Below, piece by piece: positions 9,072 through 17,429 of a stretch of DNA of 64,000 bases (position 1 is its first letter; each line of letters starts with the position of its first letter). The stretch spans positions 4,526,001-4,590,000 of the forward strand of contig NZ_CP061378.1 in NCBI RefSeq assembly GCF_015624485.1. The letters run 5' to 3'. The stretch comes from Bradyrhizobium genosp. L (GTDB lineage Bacteria; Pseudomonadota; Alphaproteobacteria; Rhizobiales; Xanthobacteraceae). Both the position numbers and the translations under genes were made by a program. The notes beneath the pieces were generated by a model. It was not told the origin of the DNA and searched no databases. It was given only the letters and a program-made list of their open reading frames with translations.

Positions 9072-12000
9072 GCCCATTATCGGTTTTGCGATCGAGCGGC
9101 GCTGGGTCGTCGTCGCCCTGGCGGCGATCCTGATGCTATTCGGCGGCGTCGCGTTGACGAAGTTGCCGATCGACGCGGTGCCCGACATCACCAACAAGCA
9201 GGTCCAGATCAACACGGTGGCACCGGCGCTGTCGCCGGCGGAGATCGAGAAGCAGATCACCTTTCCGATCGAGACCGCGCTGGCCGGCACGCCAGGCCTG
9301 GAGAGCACGCGGTCGCTGTCGCGCAACGGCTTTTCGCAGATCACCGCCGTGTTCAGCGAAGCGACCGACATCTACTTCGCCCGCCAGCAGGTCGGCGAAC
9401 GCCTGACCGAGGTCCGCGCGCGCCTGCCGCAAGGCATCGAGCCGCGGATCGGTCCGACCACAACCGGCCTCGGCGAAATCACCATGTGGACCGTGCATTT
9501 CTCCGGCCAGAAGGTGCAGGTCGACGGCACGCCGGGCCTGCAGAGCGATGGCCGCTTCCTCACTGCCGACGGCCAGGTGCTGCAAAGCGAGGTCGAGAAG
9601 GACGCCTATCTGCGCACGGTGCAGGACTGGATCATCAAACCGCAAATCAAGATGGTGGCCGGGGTCGCCGGTGTCGATTCGATCGGCGGCTACCTCAAGC
9701 AGTACCAGGTCCAGCCCGACGCCGCGAAACTGATCGCGCTCGGCCTGACCTTTGCTGATGTCGCCAAGGCCATAGAGGGCAACAATGTCAGCCGCGGCGC
9801 GCGCTACATCGAGCGCAATGGCGAAGGCTTCGTGGTGCGATCCGGCGGCCGTCTTGAGACTATCGAGGAGCTCGGCGCCGTCGTCGTCACGACCCGCGGC
9901 GGCGTCCCGGTGCGAATCCGCGACATTGCGACGGTGTCGATCGGCGGCGAGACCCGCACCGGGAGCGCCAGCGAGGACGGCCGCGAGGTCGTGATCGGCA
10001 CCGCGCTGATGCTGATCGGCGCCAACAGCCGGACGGTGTCATCGGCCGTCGACGCCAGGCTCCGCGCCATCGCCCCGTCGCTGCCGCCAGGCATCGCGGT
10101 CAAGACGGTGCTCGATCGCACCCAGCTTGTCGATGCGACGATCGGCACGGTGGCGCGCAACCTCGGCGAAGGCGCGCTGCTGGTGATCGCGGTGTTGTTG
10201 GTGCTGCTCGGCAATTTCCGCGCTGCGCTGATCACCGCGCTGGTGATCCCGACCGCCATGCTGATGACGGCGATCAGCATGTGGCAGGGCCGCATCAGCG
10301 CCAACCTAATGAGCCTCGGCGCGCTCGATTTCGGCCTGATCGTCGATGGCGCCGTCATCATCACCGAGAACAGCCTGCGCCATCTCGCCGAGAAACAGCA
10401 GGCACTCGGCCGCGTGCTCACGCGCGATGAACGGCTGGCGACGGTCCGCGCCTCCGCCGTGGAGATGGTGCGGCCGAGCCTCTACGGCCAGGCCATCATC
10501 CTCTTGGTCTATCTGCCGTTGCTCACCTTCACCGGCGTCGAAGGCAAGATGTTCGAGCCGATGGCGCTGACCGTGATCCTCGCGCTCGCGGCAGCCTTCG
10601 TGCTGTCGTTGACGCTGGTCCCCGCGCTGATCGCGATCGCCATCACCGGCCGGGTGCAGGAGAAGGAGAACCGCATCGTTGCCGCATTGAAAGCCTGGTA
10701 CCATCCGCTGTTGCGGCGAACGGTTGCGACGCCCATGCCGGTCATCGCCGTGGCGGTCGTGCTGTTCGCGACCGCCCTGCTCGGTTTCTTCCGTCTCGGC
10801 CAGGAGTTCATCCCGTCGCTCGACGAGAAGAACATCGCGATGCATGCGTTGCGGATCCCGAGCACGGCGCTGTCGCAATCGCAGGCGATGCAGCTGTCGG
10901 TCGAAAAGACCGTCAGCCGCTTTCCGCAGGTCTCGTTTGTCTTCTCCAAGACCGGCACCGCGGAGGTGGCGAGCGATCCGATGCCGCCGAACGCGTCAGA
11001 CACCTTCATCATCCTGAAGCCGCGCGATGCGTGGCCGGATCCGTCGCTGAGCAAGGAGCAATTGATCGAGGACATCTCCGAGGCGGTCGGCCGGCTTCCC
11101 GGCAACGTCTATGAGTTCACCCAGCCGATCCAGATGCGCTTCAACGAGCTGCTGGCGGGCGTGCGCGGCGACATCGCGGTGAAAGTGTTCGGCGACGAGT
11201 TCGAACCGATGCAGAAAGCTGCCAACCAGATCGCGGCGGCGCTGCGCGGCGTGGGCGGCGCGACCGACGTCAAGGTCGAACAGGCAAGTGGCCTGCCGGT
11301 GCTCGAAATCAAGGTCGACAAAGCAGCGATTGCACGACGCGGCCTCAGCGTCTCTGCCGTCCACGACGTGATCGGGGCGGCGGTCGGCGGCCAGGATGCC
11401 GGCGTGATCTACGAGGGCGATCGCAGCTTCGACATCGTGGTACGGCTGCCGGAGAGTGTGCGCTCCGATCTGGAGGCGCTGAGCAATCTGCCGGTCGCGC
11501 TGCCGAAGGTGACACCGAACTCGGCGGTGCAGAGCCTGCCGCTGAATCGGGTGGCGCAATTCTCCTTCACCGAGGGGCCGAACCAGATCAGCCGCGAGAA
11601 CGGCAAGCGTCGCATCGTGGTGACGGCCAATGTCCGCGGCCGCGATCTCGGCTCGGTGGTCGAGGAAGCTCAAACGAAGGTCGCGCAATCGGTGAAGCTG
11701 CCGCCCGGCTACTGGACGATCTGGGGCGGCCAGTCGGAGAATCTCGCCGCGGCGCGCCAGCGCCTTGCGATCGTGGTGCCGGCCTGCTTTGCGATGATCC
11801 TGCTGTTGCTGGTGGCGGCGATGGGCTCGGCACGCGATGCGCTGCTGGTGTTCAGCGCGGTGCCGCTGGCGCTCACCGGCGGCGTCGCTGCGTTGTGGCT
11901 GCGCGGCATGCCGTTCTCGATCTCGGCCGCGGTCGGCTTCATCGCACTGTCCGGCGTCGCCGTGCTGAACGGGCTCGTGATGCTGAGCTTCGTCCGCCAG

Positions 12001-12288
12001 TTGCGCGAGCGTGGCATGGCGATGCGGGAGGCGATCGAGCAAGGCGCCCTCACCCGCTTCCGGCCCGTGGTGATGACGGCACTGGTCGCCTCACTCGGCT
12101 TCGTGCCGATGGCGTTCGCGACCGGCACCGGCGCCGAAGTACAGAAGCCGCTCGCCACCGTCGTGATCGGTGGGCTGATCAGCGCGACCCTGCTGACGCT
12201 CGCCGTGCTGCCGGCGCTCTACACGCGGTACGGTCATGCCGGAAGTCCTGCGCGCAATGAGAAGGCTGCGATTGAGGCTGCGGAATGA
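9064..12288 (+). CDS. Heavy-metal RND efflux pump (CzcA/CnrA/NccA family)
   Basis: A 1074-residue RND transporter with the usual layout: TM1, a large periplasmic loop, TM2-6, a hydrophilic link, TM7, a second loop and TM8-12. The TM4 signature reads DFGLIVDGAVIITEN, which in the HME-RND classification belongs to pumps for Co/Zn/Cd/Ni rather than the Cu/Ag CusA type. The first periplasmic loop carries an insertion (about residues 148-183, around GTPGLQSDGRFLTADGQ) that I associate with CnrA/NccA nickel-cobalt pumps; this is from memory. It should form a proton-driven tripartite exporter with the overlapping adaptor gene and an unlinked TolC-like channel. Confidence 0.93.
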   Translation: MIEPIIGFAIERRWVVVALAAILMLFGGVALTKLPIDAVPDITNKQVQINTVAPALSPAEIEKQITFPIETALAGTPGLESTRSLSRNGFSQITAVFSEATDIYFARQQVGERLTEVRARLPQGIEPRIGPTTTGLGEITMWTVHFSGQKVQVDGTPGLQSDGRFLTADGQVLQSEVEKDAYLRTVQDWIIKPQIKMVAGVAGVDSIGGYLKQYQVQPDAAKLIALGLTFADVAKAIEGNNVSRGARYIERNGEGFVVRSGGRLETIEELGAVVVTTRGGVPVRIRDIATVSIGGETRTGSASEDGREVVIGTALMLIGANSRTVSSAVDARLRAIAPSLPPGIAVKTVLDRTQLVDATIGTVARNLGEGALLVIAVLLVLLGNFRAALITALVIPTAMLMTAISMWQGRISANLMSLGALDFGLIVDGAVIITENSLRHLAEKQQALGRVLTRDERLATVRASAVEMVRPSLYGQAIILLVYLPLLTFTGVEGKMFEPMALTVILALAAAFVLSLTLVPALIAIAITGRVQEKENRIVAALKAWYHPLLRRTVATPMPVIAVAVVLFATALLGFFRLGQEFIPSLDEKNIAMHALRIPSTALSQSQAMQLSVEKTVSRFPQVSFVFSKTGTAEVASDPMPPNASDTFIILKPRDAWPDPSLSKEQLIEDISEAVGRLPGNVYEFTQPIQMRFNELLAGVRGDIAVKVFGDEFEPMQKAANQIAAALRGVGGATDVKVEQASGLPVLEIKVDKAAIARRGLSVSAVHDVIGAAVGGQDAGVIYEGDRSFDIVVRLPESVRSDLEALSNLPVALPKVTPNSAVQSLPLNRVAQFSFTEGPNQISRENGKRRIVVTANVRGRDLGSVVEEAQTKVAQSVKLPPGYWTIWGGQSENLAAARQRLAIVVPACFAMILLLLVAAMGSARDALLVFSAVPLALTGGVAALWLRGMPFSISAAVGFIALSGVAVLNGLVMLSFVRQLRERGMAMREAIEQGALTRFRPVVMTALVASLGFVPMAFATGTGAEVQKPLATVVIGGLISATLLTLAVLPALYTRYGHAGSPARNEKAAIEAAE

Positions 12289-12347
12289 TGGGGTCGCTGA
12301 GAGCTCTTCCACGCGAAAATTTCGGATTTTGTCACCTGAAGCTGGCG

Positions 12348-12365
12348 CTGTAACAAAACTGTCAT
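12348..12365 (+). promoter_or_regulatory. Pho box (PhoB binding site) upstream of the phosphodiesterase gene
   Basis: Two 7-bp direct repeats, CTGTAAC (12348-12354) and CTGTCAT (12359-12365), are separated by exactly 4 nt (AAAA). This is the geometry of the PhoB consensus CTGTCAT-N4-CTGTCAT. The site ends 58 bp before the ATG at 12424, where it could replace the -35 element. The downstream gene encodes a phosphate-releasing enzyme, which fits phosphate-starvation control. Confidence 0.75.
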
Positions 12366-12423
12366 ATGACAAAACTAAACGAAGTCGGCGGCTATCCGCC
12401 GCCGGCTTTGCAGGGGGAAATTA

Positions 12424-14265
12424 ATGCGTCGTGCCATCACATTATTGTCCGCGAGCATGATCGCGCTGTCGGCGGGTGCTGCCTCGGCGCAACACGCAAA
12501 GCAGCACAATTTGATCCTGTTCGTTCCGGACGGCCTGCGCGGCGGCATCGTCGGCCCGCAGACGGCACCGGCGATGGCCGATATCCGCGACAAGGGCGTC
12601 AACTTCAAGAACTCGCATTCGCTGTTTCCGACCTTCACCATGGCGAACAGCTCGGCGCTGTCGACGGGTCATTATCTCGGCGACACCGGCACCTTCTCCA
12701 ACACCATCTTCACCGGCTACACCTCGGCACCGGCGGGCGACACCGTGGTGCCCTTCATCGAGAACGATGCCGTGCTCGGCGATATCGATGAGCACTTCAA
12801 CGGCGACTATCTCAACGAGGAGACGCTACTGAAGATGGCCCGCGGCCAAGGCTTTAGCACCGCGGCGATCGGCAAGGTCGGTCCCACGCTGCTGTTCGAC
12901 CATACGGACCGCGGCAAGAACACCATCGTTGTCGACGATTCCACCGGCGGCAAGACCGGCGTGCCGCTGTCCGACGAGATGAAGGACGCGCTGACCAAGG
13001 CAGGTCTGCCGCTCACCACGCCCGGCCGCGGCGACAACGGCAAGGTCGGCGATGCCAAGACGCCCGGTACCACCGTCGCCAACGTCGTGCAGCAGGCCTA
13101 CATGGCCGACGTCGCGGCCAAAGTCGTGCTGCCGATGTTCAAGGCCCGCAACAAGCCGTTCGTGTTGGTGTTCTGGTCGCGCGATCCGGATGGCAGCCAG
13201 CACAATCAGGGCGACAGCCTCAACACCGTCACCCCGGGCATCAACGGCCCGACCTCGCTGGCCGGCATCAAGAATGCCGACAACAATCTGGCGCAACTGC
13301 GCAAGGCGCTCGACGAGCTCGGCCTTGCCGCCACCACCAACATCATTGTCTCCTCCGACCATGGCTTCTCGACCATCTCGAAGGAGAGCAAGACCAGCCC
13401 ATCGGCGAAGATCTCCTACGACGACACGCCGAAGGATTTCTTGCCCATGGGCTTTCTGGCGATCGATCTCGCCAAGGCGCTGAACCTGCCGCTCTATGAC
13501 CCCAACGACAAGAACGCCAAGGTCGCCGACAACGCCCACCCCAAGGCGGGCAACGGCGTGCTCGGCCAGGACCCGACCAAGCCCGACGTCGTGATCGCGA
13601 CCAATGGCGGCTCGGACCTGATCTATCTGCCGAACCGCGACAAGAAGCTGGCCGACCGCGTGGTCAAGGCGCTGCTCGAGCAGGACTATGTCAGCGGACT
13701 CTTTGTCGACGACAAGCTCGGCAACTTCCCGGGCACGCTGCCGATGTCGAACCTCAACCTCAAGGGCAAGGCGCTGACGCCGAACCCGTCGATCGTGGTC
13801 AACTTCCGCTCCTGGTCGAGTGGCTGCGAGGTCCCGACCAACTGCTCGGTGCAGATCGCCGACACCGTGCTGCGCCAGGGCCAGGGCATGCACGGCAGCT
13901 TCAGCCGCGGCGACACCCTCAACTTCACCGCAGCGATCGGTCCCGACTTCAAGGCCGGCTATGTCGACCCGCTCCCGGTCAGCAACGCCGACGTAGGCAT
14001 CACCGCGGCGCAGCTGCTCGGCCTGCGCGCGCCGAACAATGGCGGGCTGGTCGGCCGTGTGACGTCGGAAGCGCTGCCGAATGGCATCGTGCCGAAGATG
14101 GCGGAAGGCACCCTCACCTCGAAGAAGGCGTCGGCCAACGGCCTGCGCACGGTGCTGAAATTCCAGCGCGTGCTCTCGACCCGTTACTTCGACGTCGCCG
14201 GGTTCCCGGGGCGGACGCTGGGGCTCGAGGCCGTCGACGACAAAAAGAAAACAGCGGGGAAGTGA
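12424..14265 (+). CDS. Secreted alkaline-phosphatase-superfamily phosphodiesterase/nucleotide pyrophosphatase-like enzyme
   Basis: A 613-residue protein with a cleavable signal peptide (about 1-22, ending ASAQ). Superfamily metal-site motifs are visible: LFVPDGLRGG with the first metal aspartate near residue 36, the nucleophile region FPTFTMANSSAL around Thr76, DGSQHNQGD around 258-266, and SSDHGFST. Members are binuclear-zinc hydrolases acting on phosphate mono- or diesters. The Pho box upstream points to scavenging of organic phosphate in the periplasm. The length is typical of bacterial members of this clade. A GC-rich hairpin overlaps the stop codon and another follows at 14295. The substrate cannot be told from sequence. 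Confidence 0.87.
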   Translation: MRRAITLLSASMIALSAGAASAQHAKQHNLILFVPDGLRGGIVGPQTAPAMADIRDKGVNFKNSHSLFPTFTMANSSALSTGHYLGDTGTFSNTIFTGYTSAPAGDTVVPFIENDAVLGDIDEHFNGDYLNEETLLKMARGQGFSTAAIGKVGPTLLFDHTDRGKNTIVVDDSTGGKTGVPLSDEMKDALTKAGLPLTTPGRGDNGKVGDAKTPGTTVANVVQQAYMADVAAKVVLPMFKARNKPFVLVFWSRDPDGSQHNQGDSLNTVTPGINGPTSLAGIKNADNNLAQLRKALDELGLAATTNIIVSSDHGFSTISKESKTSPSAKISYDDTPKDFLPMGFLAIDLAKALNLPLYDPNDKNAKVADNAHPKAGNGVLGQDPTKPDVVIATNGGSDLIYLPNRDKKLADRVVKALLEQDYVSGLFVDDKLGNFPGTLPMSNLNLKGKALTPNPSIVVNFRSWSSGCEVPTNCSVQIADTVLRQGQGMHGSFSRGDTLNFTAAIGPDFKAGYVDPLPVSNADVGITAAQLLGLRAPNNGGLVGRVTSEALPNGIVPKMAEGTLTSKKASANGLRTVLKFQRVLSTRYFDVAGFPGRTLGLEAVDDKKKTAGK

Positions 14266-14272
14266 TCCCCGC
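14254..14272 (+). terminator. Hairpin overlapping the phosphodiesterase stop codon
   Basis: GCGGGGA (14254-14260) pairs with TCCCCGC (14266-14272) around a 5-nt loop that contains part of the stop codon. The T tract after it is weak (GTTTC), so it is an attenuator or mRNA end-protector as much as a classical terminator. Confidence 0.4.
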
Positions 14273-14294
14273 CGCGTTTCGTCGATGATCTCAG

Positions 14295-14316
14295 GGGATC
14301 GCGTAATCGCGATCCC
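14295..14316. terminator. Perfect hairpin between convergent genes
   Basis: GGGATCGCG and CGCGATCCC form a perfect 9-bp stem with a TAAT loop in the 56-bp space between the convergent genes ending at 14265 and 14322. It could stop transcription from either side, although no T run follows. Confidence 0.5.
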
Positions 14317-14321
14317 GTCCA

Positions 14322-14903
14322 TCACATCATCCCGATGTCGAATACGTTGGGCAGCTGGGTCGCGAGCGGCAGCGCGGCTGCACCGACCAGAGTCGCGACC
14401 ATCGCGGCCAACGCGCGATCGGCGCGGCGCTTGCCGCGCATCTGACCGGCGATCCATTCCAGAACCTTGGCGTCGATCTTGGTCGCTTTCTTGGGCGCCC
14501 AGCCCTCGATGTCGGTCTCCGGCGACAGCGCGACGGTGCGCGGCGGCACCGGCAGGCCGGACTCGGAGGCGGCATGATGGGCGATCGCCTTGGCGAGCAG
14601 ATCGTCGAATCGTCCGTCGTCGGAGCGCTCGGCCGCGGCCTCATTGATCGCGAACAGCGCCTCGACCTCGGCCCGGCTCACGGGCTGATCCTCGACCGCG
14701 GCAGCGGTCAGGATGCGCGCGCACCAGGCAGCGTCGTCGGCATCGAGCGAACGGGAGAAATGGATGCGGCCCTTCGTGGTCGGGCCTTCGCCGGTGATGA
14801 CGCCGTCGCGCACGATGGTCAGCGCATGGGCGGCGGTCTTGCGGCAGGACGGTTGCAACGCACCGCTGAGAACCTCAGCGGTCTTGGTACTTGGGGCAGA
14901 CAT
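14322..14903 (-). CDS. Hypothetical protein with C-terminal membrane helix, 193 aa
   Basis: I do not recognise a family. The N-terminal half is polar and Ala/Glu rich, with helical segments (AEVEALFAINEAAAERSDDGRFDDLLAKAIAHH region near residues 80-115). A basic stretch (MRGKRRADRA) precedes a hydrophobic C-terminal segment (about 166-185: AAMVATLVGAAALPLA) that may be a tail anchor. The ATG at 14903 is preferred to a start 5 codons upstream. It converges on the phosphodiesterase gene and has a 387-bp intergenic region behind it. Base composition matches its neighbours. Confidence 0.72.
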   Translation of the reverse strand: MSAPSTKTAEVLSGALQPSCRKTAAHALTIVRDGVITGEGPTTKGRIHFSRSLDADDAAWCARILTAAAVEDQPVSRAEVEALFAINEAAAERSDDGRFDDLLAKAIAHHAASESGLPVPPRTVALSPETDIEGWAPKKATKIDAKVLEWIAGQMRGKRRADRALAAMVATLVGAAALPLATQLPNVFDIGMM

Positions 14904-15205
14904 AGTTGGGGCTTTCAATTCCTATTTCAGGCCAGCTTTTCCATGCGGGCGTAAACGAGTGGTTAATGATTCGAAACTTGCGTTCCGAGATTTTTAGATG
15001 GTTGCCATTTGGTCGCTGAGATCGCTGTCACGGTTCAGTCCTATAGCAGCCAGGGCCGGCGTGATGACGGCGAGAAACGGCTTTATCTGGGCATTTCCAA
15101 GCTTTTCGCGCCGCAGTGGTTATTTCGCCGCAGGCATCAGGATCAAAACAAGTTGCTTGGAATTCCTCTCATTGGGAGAAGGAATTCACATTTTTCATCA
15201 ACTGG
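14904..15205. other. Long intergenic region, AT-richer than its surroundings
   Basis: No convincing gene is seen. Two overlapping 90-residue readings exist but show no family likeness, no ribosome site and amino-acid use unlike the neighbours. The stretch should carry the promoter of the leftward gene at 14903. At 15160-15187 an imperfect hairpin, with arms GGAATTCCTCTC and GGAGAAGGAATTC, sits about 20 bp upstream of a candidate promoter for the peroxiredoxin gene. Confidence 0.5.
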
Positions 15206-15234
15206 TTCACTTAGATCCTGCCGCCTCCTATACT
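15206..15234 (+). promoter_or_regulatory. Candidate housekeeping-type promoter for the peroxiredoxin gene
   Basis: TTCACT (15206-15211) and TATACT (15229-15234) are separated by 17 bp, close to the sigma-70 pattern. Transcription would begin near 15241 and give a leader of about 50 nt before the ATG at 15291. Found by eye only. Confidence 0.45.
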
Positions 15235-15290
15235 GGCACCGCCGCGAAAACGCAAATTCGCGAGTAAATTCAAAAGCATGAGGTAAAATC

Positions 15291-15950
15291 ATGGCACTCC
15301 AGATCGGCGCCGTCGCGCCTGACTTCGAAGCTGAGACCACTGAAGGCAAGATCAAGTTCCACGACTGGATCGGCAACGGCTGGGCGCTTTTGTTCTCTCA
15401 TCCCAAGGACTTCACCCCGGTCTGCACCACCGAGCTCGGTGCGCTGGCCCGCCTCAAGGGCGAATTCGACAAGCGCGGCGTCAAGCTGATGGGCCTGTCG
15501 GTCGACCCGGTCGACCGCCATGCCAAATGGGCCGAGGACATCAAGGAGACCCAGGGTGCCGCGCCGAACTATCCGATGATCGGCGACACCGATTACAACG
15601 TCTCCAAGCTTTACGACATGCTGCCGGCCTCGACCTCCGGCGACCCCCTCACCCGCACCGCCGCCGACAATTTGACCGTCCGCAACGTGTTCGTGATCGG
15701 GCCGGACAAGAAGATCAAGCTGGTGCTGGTCTATCCGATGACCACCGGCCGCAACTTCCAGGAGATCCTGCGCGCGATCGACTCGCTGCAGATGACCGCC
15801 AAGCACCGCGTCGCCACCCCCGCCGACTGGAAGCAGGGCGAGGACGTGATCATCGCCGGCTCGGTCAGCGACGACGAGGCCAAGACGATCTACCCGCAGG
15901 GCTGGAAGTCGCCGAAGCCCTATATCCGCATCGTGCCGCAGCCGAAGTAA
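15291..15950 (+). CDS. 1-Cys peroxiredoxin (Prx6/AhpC-TSA family)
   Basis: A 219-residue thiol peroxidase that should reduce hydrogen peroxide and organic hydroperoxides in the cytosol. The active-site loop HPKDFTPVCTTEL (about 37-49) holds the peroxidatic Cys45 with the conserved Thr42 and Pro43. The long C-terminal arm (VATPADWKQGEDVII and onward) is characteristic of the Prx6 clade, which uses no resolving cysteine of its own; no second cysteine is present. The ATG follows GAGGT at good spacing. The photolyase gene starts 18 bp downstream on the same strand, so the two probably form an oxidative/UV damage operon. Confidence 0.94.
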   Translation: MALQIGAVAPDFEAETTEGKIKFHDWIGNGWALLFSHPKDFTPVCTTELGALARLKGEFDKRGVKLMGLSVDPVDRHAKWAEDIKETQGAAPNYPMIGDTDYNVSKLYDMLPASTSGDPLTRTAADNLTVRNVFVIGPDKKIKLVLVYPMTTGRNFQEILRAIDSLQMTAKHRVATPADWKQGEDVIIAGSVSDDEAKTIYPQGWKSPKPYIRIVPQPK

Positions 15951-15968
15951 CCGGCACGCTGCATCCGG

Positions 15969-17429
15969 GTGGCCCGCACACAGCCTGTTATCGTCTGGTT
16001 CCGCGACGACCTGCGGCTGTCGGATCACCCGGCCTTGCATGAAGCGGCAAGCCGCGGCGCGCCGGTCATCTGTCTTTATGTGCGCGACGAGGAAAGCCGC
16101 GCCCTGAAGCCACCGGCCGCACGTCCGCTCGGAGGCGCGGCGCGCTGGTGGCTTGCGCAATCGCTGCGCGCGCTTGGCGAGAGCGTCACCGCGATCGGCG
16201 GAAGGCTGGTGCTGCGCAAGGGCCCGGCGGCCGCCGTCATCGCGACATTGGCGCGCGAAACCGATGCGCGCGCCGTGTTCTGGAACGACATCGCGCAGCC
16301 GCCGCATCAAGCCGTTGCCAGAGATCTTGAAGCCGCGCTCGCAAATGACGGCATCGCCTCTCAAATTTTCCCCGGCGACCTGCTGGTTGAGCCCAAGGCG
16401 ATCCGCAACAAAGAGAACCGCGGCTTGCGCGTGTTCACGCCATTCTGGCGGCGCGTCCGGGGACTCGGCGATCCGCCAAAGCCGCTGCCGGCGCCGAAGA
16501 AGCTGACCACCGTCAGCGGCATCGCCAGCGAAACCGTCGACGACTGGGCGCTCGAGCCGACGCGGCCCGACTGGGCCGGCGGCCTGCGCGAGACCTGGAC
16601 GCCGGGCGAGGCCGCGGCGCGGAGCCGGCTGAAGGTGTTTCTCGACGACATCAAGGGCTATGCTGATGACCGCGACCGGCCGGACCGCGAGGGCACCTCG
16701 CGCCTCTCGCCGCATCTGCGCTTCGGCGAGATCAGCCCGAGGCAGGTCTGGCACGCAGCGCATTTTGCCGCAGCCGAGCTCCCGCGGCTTGGCGGCGACA
16801 TCGACAAGTTTCTCAGCGAACTCGGCTGGCGCGAGTTCTGCCGGCATCTCCTGTTCGACGTCCCCGACCTGGCGGAACAGAACCTGCAGGCGCATTTTGA
16901 CGCCTTCCCGTGGAGGCGCGATGCGAAGGCGCTCAAGGCCTGGCAGCGCGGCCTGACCGGCTACCCGATCGTCGATGCCGGAATGCGCGAACTCTGGCAC
17001 ACCGGCGTGATGCATAACCGGGTGCGGATGGTGGTCGCTTCCTTCCTGGTGAAGCACCTGCTGATCGACTGGCGCGCCGGCGAGCAATGGTTCTGGGATA
17101 CGCTGGTCGATGCCGATGCCGGCTCGAACCCGGCCAACTGGCAATGGGTCGCCGGCTCCGGCGCCGATGCGGCGCCGTATTTCCGCGTCTTCAATCCGAT
17201 CCTGCAAGGCGAGAAGTTCGATCCCGATGGTGGCTATGTCAGACGCTGGGTGCCGGAACTCGCGCAACTGCCCGACAAACTGATCTATCAGCCATGGACC
17301 GCAACGCCGATCGAACTTGCCAGCGCCGGCGTCGAGCTCGGCAAGAGCTATCCGGAACCGATCGTCGATCACAAGCAAGGCCGCGAGCGCGCGCTGGCCG
17401 CCTACGGCAAAATCCGCGGCAAGAATTAG
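15969..17429 (+). CDS. phrB: Deoxyribodipyrimidine photo-lyase (class I CPD photolyase)
   Basis: A 486-residue flavoprotein that repairs cyclobutane pyrimidine dimers with blue light. The N-terminal antenna domain starts VIVWFRDDLRLSDHPAL. The FAD-binding helical domain shows RLSPHLRFGEISPRQVW, LGWREFCRHLLF, the hallmark GYPIVDAGMRELWHTG near residues 327-342, HNRVRMVVASFLVKHL, and DADAGSNPANWQWVAGSG. These are the standard photolyase/cryptochrome motifs, and the substrate-binding Trp/Arg-rich parts look intact. The start is GTG. The gene lies just behind the peroxiredoxin gene and its stop codon overlaps that of the convergent EamA gene by 3 nt. Confidence 0.95.
   Translation: MARTQPVIVWFRDDLRLSDHPALHEAASRGAPVICLYVRDEESRALKPPAARPLGGAARWWLAQSLRALGESVTAIGGRLVLRKGPAAAVIATLARETDARAVFWNDIAQPPHQAVARDLEAALANDGIASQIFPGDLLVEPKAIRNKENRGLRVFTPFWRRVRGLGDPPKPLPAPKKLTTVSGIASETVDDWALEPTRPDWAGGLRETWTPGEAAARSRLKVFLDDIKGYADDRDRPDREGTSRLSPHLRFGEISPRQVWHAAHFAAAELPRLGGDIDKFLSELGWREFCRHLLFDVPDLAEQNLQAHFDAFPWRRDAKALKAWQRGLTGYPIVDAGMRELWHTGVMHNRVRMVVASFLVKHLLIDWRAGEQWFWDTLVDADAGSNPANWQWVAGSGADAAPYFRVFNPILQGEKFDPDGGYVRRWVPELAQLPDKLIYQPWTATPIELASAGVELGKSYPEPIVDHKQGRERALAAYGKIRGKN

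Noticed and set aside
14998..15281. Two overlapping 90-residue readings upstream of the peroxiredoxin gene
   Set aside because: No ribosome site, no family likeness, and they overlap the candidate promoter.
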